From: Bacteroidia bacterium
Lineage (GTDB): Bacteria; Bacteroidota; Bacteroidia; Cytophagales; Cyclobacteriaceae
Direction: 5' to 3'
Length of the DNA: 39,176 nt
NCBI GenBank assembly: GCA_030432655.1
Contig: JAUILA010000036.1
Location: 1 to 39,176 of the forward strand
Shown here: positions 18,053 to 26,700 of the stretch, one piece after another
How positions within the stretch are numbered: position 1 is the stretch's first letter
How the letters are laid out: every line of letters begins with the position of its first letter
Translations under genes and position numbers: made by a program
The notes under the pieces: model-generated
Database searches by the model: none
The model's input: the letters and a program-made list of their open reading frames with translations, nothing else
What the model was told of the DNA's origin: nothing

Positions 18053-18219
18053 GCCTTGGAGAATTCATAGAACTTGGACTGGCCGCGCTGCTGTTTCTGA
18101 TTGATCTTGCCACACTGAGGTGGCTGGCTGATCAGGAATTACATCATCAGCCCCCGAAACTGGTCAGGGATTATCTTTTTTACCGTCAGCAGGCATTGCC
18201 GAAGTTATTGTCCTTGTAA
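18049..18219 (+). CDS. Possible small protein, 56 aa, translationally coupled to the OmpA-like gene
   Basis: The ATG overlaps the stop codon of the second OmpA-like gene (ATGA), the arrangement expected for coupled translation. The frame runs 56 codons to a TAA at 18217-18219. The N-terminal half is hydrophobic (FIELGLAALLFLIDLATLRW) and could be a single membrane-associated helix. The rest is basic and aromatic and includes LVRDYLFYRQQALPKLL. I recognise no family. Codon use looks normal for the neighbourhood, but at this length chance cannot be excluded. Confidence 0.4.
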   Translation: MSLGEFIELGLAALLFLIDLATLRWLADQELHHQPPKLVRDYLFYRQQALPKLLSL

Positions 18220-18290
18220 CTGAACCCTCGCACCGTCCTTCCATATGGCCTCTGGCTGCTATTGCCATTCACCCGTATCAACCATTCCCA

Positions 18291-18302
18291 TTGATATATC
18301 AA
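18291..18302. promoter_or_regulatory. 12-bp palindrome TTGATATATCAA upstream of the FtsX-like permease
   Basis: A perfect 12-bp inverted repeat 72 bases upstream of the permease start codon. I found the same 12 bases only once more in the window, at 33611-33622 directly upstream of the S41 peptidase gene. Both copies are intergenic, which suggests a binding site for a shared regulator. Confidence 0.45.
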
Positions 18303-18329
18303 CCGTTTATGTAGAGGTATGCAACCAGA

Positions 18330-18347
18330 CTACGAATTTATTCGTAG
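18330..18347. promoter_or_regulatory. Inverted repeat CTACGAA-TTTA-TTCGTAG before the FtsX-like permease
   Basis: Perfect 7-bp arms (18330-18336 and 18341-18347) around a 4-base spacer, 27 bases upstream of the permease ATG. The spacing and the TAC...GTA ends recall operators of winged-helix repressors such as the BlaI/MecI/CopY group, but no such regulator is encoded nearby. It could also form a small hairpin in the 5' untranslated region. Confidence 0.45.
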
Positions 18348-18374
18348 AATTGAGCAGGTCTAAACTCAACTAAC

Positions 18375-20780
18375 ATGCTGCGCAACTATCTGCTGGTCGC
18401 TCTGCGCGGGCTTTTCCGCAACAGAAGCGCCTCTATTATCAACATTGCCGGGCTTTCCATAGGTCTGGCCAGTTTCATTCTCATCCTTATTTACGTCTAC
18501 AATGAATCCGGCTACGACCGGTTTCACCAAAAAGCGGATCGTCTTTTCCGGTTTACCACGGTGGATGAGGCACTCGGGGTCAGCAGTAATAACGTGGCTA
18601 TTACAAATCCGCGTATGCCCGCAGCGGCCCGGGAGGAGATCAGCGAGGTCATTAATGCCACCCGTATGTCCCAGCAGGGTCGAATGCGAATGGAATACGG
18701 CAACGAGGTTTTTTACTCAGAAGATGCCAAATATGTAGAAAGGAACTTCTTTGATCTGTTTGATTTCAGGGTTGCTCCGCAGGCAGCCATCCAGGAATTT
18801 CACCAGCCCAGGAAACTGATCCTGACGGAAACCATGGCGCAAACCATATTCGGGCCTGGTCAGGGTTTGCACGAAATACTAAATATCAATGATGATGACT
18901 GGGAAGTCGTGGGTATTATGGAAGACGTACGGGAGAACAGTCACCTGGCATTCGATGTCATGCTATCCATGTACCCGACCGAGGCGGATTCGTCGTTTAC
19001 CCAATACATGCAGTCCTGGCAGGGGCTGGGAATGATCGGCTATGCGGAACTCGACAGCCGAGCCAGTGAAGAAAGTGTTGAACAGCAATTACGCGAGCTT
19101 GCCTGGTCTAATGATGTGCCGGAATTCTGGGTGGCACAGTTGCAGCCGCTGACCGATATCCACCTGGGATCGACCGATATCCTGTTTGATTACTACCATG
19201 TAAACAAGGGAGATCGGGTGTATGTCTATTCACTGACTGCGGTGGCTGTATTCATTCTCCTGATTGCGGCATTCAATTTTATGAACCTGTCGACGGCAAA
19301 ATCATCCACCCGGGCCAAGGAAGTAGGAATAAGAAAGGTCATGGGTGGATCGAGAAGAAACCTGATCGGCCAGCACCTCGGCGAATCTATTGTGCTGGTT
19401 CTTTTGTCAGCCCTTATCGCCATCATCCTGGTCATGCTGGTTTCTCCTCTGGTAAGCCTGGGCTTGCCTGATGGCTTGCCGGCATACCTTGCCTCCAACC
19501 CCGTATTAATCGGCTACATTCTTATTTCCGCGCTGGTTATAGGGCTGCTGGCGGGTATTTATCCGGCTTTTATCCTGTCAGGTTTTAATACGGCTGTTAT
19601 CCTGCGCGGTAAATTTTCTTCCAGTAACAAAGGTATAGGTCTCCGGAAAGCCCTGGTCATCATGCAGTTTACCGCTTCCATCGTATTGATCATAGGCACT
19701 GTATTCGTTTTCCGCCAGGTCAGTTACATCAAAAATAAAGATCTTGGATTCTCCAAGGATCAGATCGTTTCTTTCCAGATGAATGATCCCGGGATGGGCG
19801 AACAAATGATTGCATTCAGGGATCGTCTTCAGGACTACGATGATATTGAGTCGGCGGCCATTTCCAACAATATGCCGGGAAGTACATTTGGCAGGACAGG
19901 ACTGACTCCGGAAGGAGCTGTACAGGAAGGGGATGACAGTGAGACCTGGATAGTCAGTGTGATGTCTTTTGACCATAATTATCTTGGTATGATGGATATG
20001 AATATAGCGGAAGGAAGGAATTTCAATCATGAAAGCGAGTCTGATCAGAACAATTCAGTAATCGTTAACGAGGCATTTGTGCGGGAGGTAGGATGGGATG
20101 ATCCGGTTGGTAAAACAGTTACCATGGGGAACAACCAGGAACGCACTGTCGTGGGCGTGGTAAAGGATTTTCATTTTGCCAGCATGAAACACAGCATTGA
20201 ACCACTGATCATGCTGTACAACCCGGGGCCATCCGGTTTCCTGTCATTCAGGATTAAAGGGGATGAAGTAAAAAATGTCATGGGCACAGCTGAAACGCTA
20301 TGGGGGGAATTCTATCCTGATTTTCCTTTTGAGTACCAGTTTTTTGATGAAGAATTTGACCAGATGTACCGGAGTGATGAACAGTTTTCGACCCTGGTGG
20401 TGAGCTTTACCTGGCTGGCGATCTTCATCGCCTGCATGGGGCTTTTTGGTCTTTCTGCCTATATGGCTGATCAGCGCCGGAAAGAGGTAGGTGTCCGCAA
20501 AGTACTGGGCTCCAGTGTCGGGCAAGTAATCATGCTGTTGTCCAGGGAATTCATGATACTGATCCTCATAGCGATGGTGATCGCCTGGCCGATAGCTTAT
20601 TACGCTATATCAGCGTGGCTTGGAGAATTTGAATACCGGATCGACCTGCTTTCGGCAACCAATATTTTCGTTTTTGTGGCAGCCGGCATTACGGCAATGC
20701 TGATCGGACTCCTGACAGTCGGGTTTCAGTCAAGAGCGGCCGCACTGGTAAACCCGGTGAATGCACTGAAAGAAGAATAG
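18375..20780 (+). CDS. FtsX-like ABC transporter permease (MacB-type), 801 aa
   Basis: An inner-membrane permease of the MacB/FtsX group, of the long Bacteroidota form with two fused permease halves. An N-terminal membrane helix (about residues 18-40) is followed by a large periplasmic MacB-type domain, then three to four helices between about 280 and 445, with KEVGIRKVMGGSRRNLIGQHLGES between them. A second periplasmic domain and a second helix set from about 675 to the end carry the matching KEVGVRKVLGSSVGQVI. The repeated [EK]VG[IV]RKV[LM]G motif marks each FtsX domain. The ATP-binding protein it needs is not encoded in the window. Such proteins often export peptides, lipids or toxic compounds; the substrate here cannot be read. 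Two inverted repeats lie in the upstream gap. Confidence 0.9.
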   Translation: MLRNYLLVALRGLFRNRSASIINIAGLSIGLASFILILIYVYNESGYDRFHQKADRLFRFTTVDEALGVSSNNVAITNPRMPAAAREEISEVINATRMSQQGRMRMEYGNEVFYSEDAKYVERNFFDLFDFRVAPQAAIQEFHQPRKLILTETMAQTIFGPGQGLHEILNINDDDWEVVGIMEDVRENSHLAFDVMLSMYPTEADSSFTQYMQSWQGLGMIGYAELDSRASEESVEQQLRELAWSNDVPEFWVAQLQPLTDIHLGSTDILFDYYHVNKGDRVYVYSLTAVAVFILLIAAFNFMNLSTAKSSTRAKEVGIRKVMGGSRRNLIGQHLGESIVLVLLSALIAIILVMLVSPLVSLGLPDGLPAYLASNPVLIGYILISALVIGLLAGIYPAFILSGFNTAVILRGKFSSSNKGIGLRKALVIMQFTASIVLIIGTVFVFRQVSYIKNKDLGFSKDQIVSFQMNDPGMGEQMIAFRDRLQDYDDIESAAISNNMPGSTFGRTGLTPEGAVQEGDDSETWIVSVMSFDHNYLGMMDMNIAEGRNFNHESESDQNNSVIVNEAFVREVGWDDPVGKTVTMGNNQERTVVGVVKDFHFASMKHSIEPLIMLYNPGPSGFLSFRIKGDEVKNVMGTAETLWGEFYPDFPFEYQFFDEEFDQMYRSDEQFSTLVVSFTWLAIFIACMGLFGLSAYMADQRRKEVGVRKVLGSSVGQVIMLLSREFMILILIAMVIAWPIAYYAISAWLGEFEYRIDLLSATNIFVFVAAGITAMLIGLLTVGFQSRAAALVNPVNALKEE

Positions 20781-20812
20781 GCAAATTGATATTCTCTGCC
20801 TAAATTACTGGC

Positions 20813-21493
20813 ATGAGTAATGATCTTGAAAAGGCAGCTGCTGCCCGGGCAGCTGTCGAATACATTGAGGAGGGAATGATTGTCGGTCTCGGGACCGGGT
20901 CGACCGCCGCCTTTGCCATCCGGGAGATTGGTAAGCTGGTGGCCGAAGGGTTTGAGTTATTCGGCATCCCTACCTCGCTTCGGTCTGAATCTTTGGCCAG
21001 GAAGCTGCACATTCCTATTTTATCGCTGGATTCCGCGGAACGCATTGACATCACCATAGACGGGGCGGATGAATTCGATCCCTACATGCAGCTGATAAAA
21101 GGTGGCGGCGGAGCACTGCTCAGGGAAAAGATTATTGCTTACAATACGGAGAAAAATATCATAATTGCAGATCACAGCAAAAAGGTGAGCCGCCTTGGTG
21201 CTTTTCCGCTCCCGCTGGAAACCATTCCTTTTGCCACGTCACAGATTAAAACCATTTTGGAAGATGCAGGCCTGAAGCCCGAGTTACGTATGGATGACGA
21301 TCAGGCCTTCCTGACCGATGAAGGGAACTACATTCTTGATATCAATATTGGACATGTCAGTAATATCAGCATGCTTGAAGATGAGTTGCTGCATATACCC
21401 GGGATCGTGGATACCGGACTCTTTCTTAGTACTACTGATATCATTATTGTCTCCAGTGGTGAGGAGGTGGAGATCATTGAACGTCACCCGTAA
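20813..21493 (+). CDS. rpiA: Ribose-5-phosphate isomerase A
   Basis: Interconverts ribose 5-phosphate and ribulose 5-phosphate in the non-oxidative pentose phosphate pathway. The 226-residue length is typical. The family stretches are present in order: GLGTGSTAAFAIREIG near residue 22, SLRSESLARK, the active-site DGADEFD near residue 83, IKGGGGALLREKIIA with the catalytic Lys, and DHSKKVSRLGAFPLPLE. It lies 32 bases after the permease gene, possibly by chance rather than function. Its last ten bases overlap the end of the convergent DUF2214 gene. Confidence 0.96.
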   Translation: MSNDLEKAAAARAAVEYIEEGMIVGLGTGSTAAFAIREIGKLVAEGFELFGIPTSLRSESLARKLHIPILSLDSAERIDITIDGADEFDPYMQLIKGGGGALLREKIIAYNTEKNIIIADHSKKVSRLGAFPLPLETIPFATSQIKTILEDAGLKPELRMDDDQAFLTDEGNYILDINIGHVSNISMLEDELLHIPGIVDTGLFLSTTDIIIVSSGEEVEIIERHP

Positions 21494-21939
21494 TAACCCA
21501 TTCCGCGGGCCATCATAGCAGCCAGCAACGGAATAATGAAGGCCAGGATCACCTCCGTTAAGATCAGGCGCTGTATTCTGGAATATTCTCCCGCCGATAA
21601 TTCAAGCCTTGAATTCACTTCCAGTTTCCGCCATTTCAGAAAGACCACCGTCGGGTAAATTGAAAGCAGTCCGATAATCAGAAATAATCCCAGTTTCGTT
21701 AGAAAAAGGTAATTGTGAAAGTAATATGAACTGCCTTTTGCCAGGTAGAAAACACGTATGAACCCGGTAATGAGCACCAGGATAGCTGCCAGTCCGTACA
21801 ACGCATCTGCCCGCTGCAGGAGATGCCGGTCCCTGCCGCTGAGGTTTTGACGGAAAATAATGAGTTCAGCCACCAGCATGCTCACTAGTAGCAGAAAAGA
21901 AAAATAATGGATGTAAGCCAGTAAGGCTTGTGGCAGCAT
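21484..21939 (-). CDS. DUF2214 family membrane protein
   Basis: A 151-residue integral membrane protein with four predicted helices: around residues 5-27, 45-65, 79-101 and 126-147. The stretch LLQRADALYGLAAILVLITGFIRVFYLAKGSSYYFHN fits the DUF2214 family, a small four-helix group of unknown function. It is convergent with rpiA, and the two genes overlap by ten bases at their 3' ends, so there is no room for a conventional terminator between them. Confidence 0.82.
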   Translation of the reverse strand: MLPQALLAYIHYFSFLLLVSMLVAELIIFRQNLSGRDRHLLQRADALYGLAAILVLITGFIRVFYLAKGSSYYFHNYLFLTKLGLFLIIGLLSIYPTVVFLKWRKLEVNSRLELSAGEYSRIQRLILTEVILAFIIPLLAAMMARGMGYYG

Positions 21940-21995
21940 ATTGTTGTATATCAGAATATTAACTACTTTACGTCCTTAATTTATCGAAAATAAAA

Positions 21996-22325
21996 GTGAT
22001 CTACGTAATAATCGGAACCGGATTGTTTTTTGTATTTATCGGCCTGATTCTTACCGAGTCAAATGCGCGTTATCTTCTGGCTGGCTACAATACGATGAGC
22101 GAAGAGGAACGTTCAAAATTTGATATCAGGTCCTACCTGGTTTTGTTTCGGAAATTCCATCTTTTCCTGGGCATCAGTTTCATTGTTTTCAGTCTTCTGA
22201 TTTTTTACAAATCCACCGAAATGTACCTGGTTTTATTTATGGCCGGGTATCCTGTCCTGTTATACGTTTACCTCCTGATTAAGGGGAACAGCTTTAAGAA
22301 ACGCGGCGGGCAAAGCGAATCATGA
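21996..22325 (+). CDS. DUF3784-like small membrane protein
   Basis: A 109-residue membrane protein with a GTG start at 21996; no ATG lies near the N-terminus. A first helix covers residues 2-19. Then comes RYLLAGYNTMSEEERSKFDI, the pattern that defines DUF3784 (a conserved Gly-Tyr-Asn followed by an acidic 'EEE/ERxKYD' turn), and two more helices at about 54-70 and 76-95. The function of the family is unknown. It is divergent from the DUF2214 gene, with a 56-base gap. Confidence 0.8.
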   Translation: MIYVIIGTGLFFVFIGLILTESNARYLLAGYNTMSEEERSKFDIRSYLVLFRKFHLFLGISFIVFSLLIFYKSTEMYLVLFMAGYPVLLYVYLLIKGNSFKKRGGQSES

Positions 22326-22358
22326 GGGTAATGGTAATTACCTGCTTTCATACACATT

Positions 22359-23492
22359 CTATAAGCGCTTATAAACGAAAATAGCGGCAATCACGAAAAT
22401 GCCTGACACGGCAACGAGAATCAGTACCCTCAGAAACACATAATCCACCAGCCGTTCGCCGATATCTGCCGAATGGTCCAGGACACCCCCCGACATCGTT
22501 GTCATATCTTTTGTCACTTCCATCCGCTGGGCTTCCATGAAATCCTGGATCTCCAGGCGTTCCTGACGCATTGCCTCCAGCACCGCCTGCCGTTCTGAGG
22601 TCAGTGTCTCCATAGCGGCGATCCGTTCCTGCCGCATCATGGAAAGAGTCAGCCGGCGTTGAAGGTCAAGATTGGCCAGCAGCGTATCCCGGTTATCACG
22701 GATCATATCGTCGGTTTCTTCCATCAGGTCGGCCGAGACATTTAACAAGCGCTGCATTTCGGAAAGCAGGGTGGACAGGCTGTCCGGTTGCATAAATTCT
22801 CCAAGCCTCATATCCATTTGCCACATCGTTTGTTTGGGGATGATGGATGAATAATACTCCAGCTGGTTCCCCACATCGCGCATCAGGTCGTTCATGTTCA
22901 GCAACCCGGTCTTCAACCTCAGTTCTTCCTCGCTTATCCAGGCTGACAGCTCAAATATGATTGACCTGCGGTTCAGGTACTTGTCCGTAACCGGATATTG
23001 CCCGGCAAATTCAGCAATCGCTGCCCTGTCCTCTTCATTGATATATTGGGATAATCCATTTTCGTAGTTAGTGGCATACCGGCTAAAAACATCCTGCATG
23101 ACTGAGCATGCCCCGCCATATTCTTCACGGCATACGGAAGTTTCAAAATAATTGATCAGCTGATAACACATGGCCCAGCTGTCAATGGCTGCAGCCAGCG
23201 GATCGGAGTGAAATGCGGTTTGCGAGATGGTGGTGATCAGGGTTGACTTCAGGAATAACTGATGATTGCGCACGGACGCGGAGGGTTCAATCGCCGACAG
23301 GCTGTCAAGCTTGAATTCAATAACACCGGTGTATGCCGTCAGCAGTGCATTGATGTTCATCGAGATGTAATAATTATTCAGTTCAAACTGGCGCCGTTGA
23401 TTTTCCCTAAGCTTTTTGGCGGATTGTCCAAAACCCGCTCCGGCAATGGATGTCAGTATCAGAATGATGAGAATTTTTCTATACACAGTCAT
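22359..23492 (-). CDS. Hypothetical exported protein with coiled coil and C-terminal membrane anchor
   Basis: A 377-residue protein. It has a signal peptide (about residues 1-22, ending GAGFGQ), a helical region with three Cys at about 112-126 (WAMCYQLINYFETSVCREEYGGAC), and a long amphipathic region from about 230. Near residues 282-325 is a short tandem repeat: MMRQERIAAMETLTSERQ followed by AVLEAMRQERLEIQ. A single C-terminal helix (about 354-374) ends in YKRL. This gives a mostly periplasmic coiled-coil protein anchored in the inner membrane at its C-terminus, or the reverse if the signal is not cleaved. I recognise no family. It is convergent with the DUF3784 gene. Confidence 0.75.
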   Translation of the reverse strand: MTVYRKILIILILTSIAGAGFGQSAKKLRENQRRQFELNNYYISMNINALLTAYTGVIEFKLDSLSAIEPSASVRNHQLFLKSTLITTISQTAFHSDPLAAAIDSWAMCYQLINYFETSVCREEYGGACSVMQDVFSRYATNYENGLSQYINEEDRAAIAEFAGQYPVTDKYLNRRSIIFELSAWISEEELRLKTGLLNMNDLMRDVGNQLEYYSSIIPKQTMWQMDMRLGEFMQPDSLSTLLSEMQRLLNVSADLMEETDDMIRDNRDTLLANLDLQRRLTLSMMRQERIAAMETLTSERQAVLEAMRQERLEIQDFMEAQRMEVTKDMTTMSGGVLDHSADIGERLVDYVFLRVLILVAVSGIFVIAAIFVYKRL

Positions 23493-23754
23493 GTGTTAAG
23501 AAATTATTGATTTCCAGAAGATAGTCATTTCTGCATTTTAATCATATTTAATGGTCGATCCGGTGAAAATCAGGAAGCTTCCCGAAAAGGGGACCAGGTG
23601 ATCTGACTAGGAAATCACCAGCTTTCCTCACAAAATTCATCCGTTCATCCTAAAATGGTTACGGTAAAATCTGCAAATTGTGTAAATTGTACACATTGTT
23701 TTTAAAATTATGTGAATAATCCGATTGGATTTAAGGTAAAATTTAAAGATTACA
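23493..23754. promoter_or_regulatory. Divergent intergenic region with an inverted repeat before the ThuA-domain gene
   Basis: This 262-base gap separates two divergent genes and must hold both promoters. Within it, TGTGTA (23679-23684) and TACACA (23690-23695) form a 6-bp inverted repeat with a 5-base spacer, 59 bases upstream of the ThuA-domain start. There are also a GGAAGCTTCC palindrome (23573-23582) and a weak GGTGAT/ATCACC pair (23597-23619). None can be tied to a known regulator. Confidence 0.4.
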
Positions 23755-26700
23755 ATGAGTAGAATTAGCAGATTTTTTCAAAACGCGTGGCTGCTTTTCA
23801 TCCCGATTATTTTAGTTATCGCGGGTTGCGGAGGCAAAGAGGAGCCCCCGAAGGTACTGGTTTTCTCAAAGACCACGGTATTCAGACATGAATCCATTCC
23901 AGCGGGAATAGAGGCGATTAAAAAGCTCGGTGAGCAGGAGAATTTTGTTGTTGATACAACGGAGAATGCAGAAAATTTTAACGAGGAAAATCTGCGCAAC
24001 TATTCGGCCGTAATATTCCTGAATACAACCGGAGATGTACTGAATAAACAGCAACAAAATGATTTTGAGCGGTTTGTCCAGGCGGGAGGAGGCTTTGTAG
24101 GCGTACACGCTGCCGCGGATACAGAATATAACTGGCCCTGGTACGGGAAGCTGGTCGGAGGTTACTTTACCAGCCATCCAAACAACCCGAATGTGCGTAC
24201 AGCAACTTTCAATATCCTTGATAAATCCCACCCGGCGACCGATTCCCTGCCGGATACCTGGGAAAGGACGGATGAATTTTACAATTACCGTGACATTCAG
24301 GATGACCTGAATGTGCTGGTGACCATCGATGAGTCGACTTATGAAGGCGGGACCAACGGTGACTTTCACCCAATGGTCTGGTATCATGAGTTTGACGGCG
24401 GACGGGCATTCTACACGGCCATGGGTCATACCAATGAGTCGTATGCAGACCCACTGTACCTCTCACATCTGAAAGGTGGTATTAAGTACGTGCTGGGCGG
24501 CAGCGCCCCGGTTAAACTGGATTATAAGCAGGCAAGTTCAATACGTGTTCCTGATGAAAACCGGTTCTCTAAAGTGATACTTGCAGAAAAGCTGAATGAG
24601 CCAATGGAACTAGCGGTTTTAAATGACCGCAGGGTACTTTTCATTGAGCGTCTCGGTGACCTGAAGCTGTATGATCCGGCAACGGGAAAGATCACCGTGG
24701 CCGGGCACATCGATGTAAGTCATAAATACAATAACCAGGATGGCAACCAGCCGGAAGCGGAGGATGGCCTGCTTGGTCTGTCACTGGATCCGAATTTTGA
24801 AGAGAACAACTGGCTGTACCTTTATTATTCTCCCTCCGGTTCAGAACCCAAGAATGTCCTGTCAAGGTTTGAGTTCAGAAACAACGAACTTGACATGGCT
24901 TCTGAAAAGGTGATGCTGGAAGTTCCGGTGCAGCGAGACCAGTGCTGTCATACCGGGGGTTCCATTACGTTTGATGCGCAGGGAAACCTTTACCTGAGCA
25001 CGGGAGACAACTCCAGTCCGCGGGCAACCCGTTATTCGCCGATTGATGATCGTCCCGGCCGCTTGCCATGGGACGCCCGGAAAGGGTCGGCCAACACGAA
25101 TGACCTCAGAGGAAAAATTCTGCGGATAACTCCGCAGGACGATGGAACCTATACCATTCCGGAAGGCAACCTCTTCCCGGAAGGTACAGAAAAGACCCGT
25201 CCGGAAATCTATGTGATGGGAACACGGAACCCCTTCCGGATTTCGGTGGACCAGAAAACAGGATATGTTTACTGGGGCGATGTGGGTCCTGATGCACCGG
25301 TCGATTCGGTAGGTCACGGACCTATGGGATATGATGAGGTAAACCAGGCGCGAAAACCCGGGTTTTTCGGATGGCCGTTGTTCGTTGGAAATGATGCTGC
25401 CTACTATGACCGGGATTTTGAAACAGGAGAATATGATGGAAAATTCGATCCTGAAAAGCCAATCAACGATTCAAGATATAATACCGGGCTGACAGAGTTA
25501 CCGCCGACTTCCCCGAATTTCATCTGGTATCCGTACGATGAGTCTGAAGAATTTCCTTTGATGGGGACCGGCGGCCGGACAGCCATGGCAGGACCTGTTT
25601 TTTACCAGGATGAATTTGTCGGTGCTGAACGGGCATTCCCTGATTACTACGACGGTAAGCTCTTTATGTATGAATGGATGCGCGGCTGGATTATCGCGGT
25701 TACCATGGACGATGAAGGCAATTATGTCGACATGGAGCGTTTCATGCCAAACTATACCTTCAGCAACCCTATGGATATGACTTTCGGACCTGAAGGGGAC
25801 TTGTATGTGCTTGAATACGGTTCAGGCTGGTTTGTGCAGAATGATGATGCGCGGCTGGTCAGGATTGAATATAACGGAGGCAACCGCAAACCGCAGGTAC
25901 GAGTTGCTGCAAATAAAACCAGAGGCGCAGTTCCTATGCAGGTTGAATTTGACACGAAGGGAACGAAGGACTTTGACCGTGACCCGATTACTTACGAGTG
26001 GAAAATACTTAGTTCAACGGGCAGCCAGGTGGCCAGTTCGTCCGAACCAAACCCTACATTTACCCTGGAAGAACCAGGCGTGTATAACGCGCGGCTTTCT
26101 GTTTACGATGATAAAGGCGAGCGGACGATCAAGGAAACGGAATTGGTGGCAGGTAATGAACCGGCTTCCATTGCCTTCAATATGCCTGGATCAAACGGGA
26201 CGTTTTTCTTTGAAGGAGTACCTTTTGATTATGAAGTAGCCGTGGAAGACGCTGAAGACGGTACGCTTGGAAACGGAATTTCCGCGGATCAGGTGGCAGT
26301 GACCATAGATTACCTGCCGGAAGGGTTTGATCAGATCGAAATTGCCCAGGGACATGTCATGGCTAATGAGTCAGTTGCCGCCTCCGCTGGAAAAAAACTC
26401 ATGGAAGGCAGTGATTGTAAAGCCTGTCATCAGATAGACAGCAAATCGGCAGGACCGTCCTATCTTGAGGTAGCAGAGAAATATAAGGACGATCCGAATG
26501 CCGTGGATTATCTTGCCAACAAGGTAATAAACGGAGGCAGTGGCGTATGGGGAGAAATTGCTATGGCAGCTCACCCTCAGCTTTCCAGCGACGACGCTTC
26601 CAATATTGTGAAATATATCCTGAGCCTGGGCAATGAAAAGCAGGAAGTGAAGACCCTGCCTGTTTCAGGAACATACACCCTGACCATTCCTGAAGATCAG

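Noticed and set aside
22361-22372. 12-bp palindrome ATAAGCGCTTAT at the 3' end of the coiled-coil protein gene
   Set aside because: It overlaps the last codons of the gene in a convergent region. No T run follows on either strand and it has no second copy, so neither terminator nor operator is supported.
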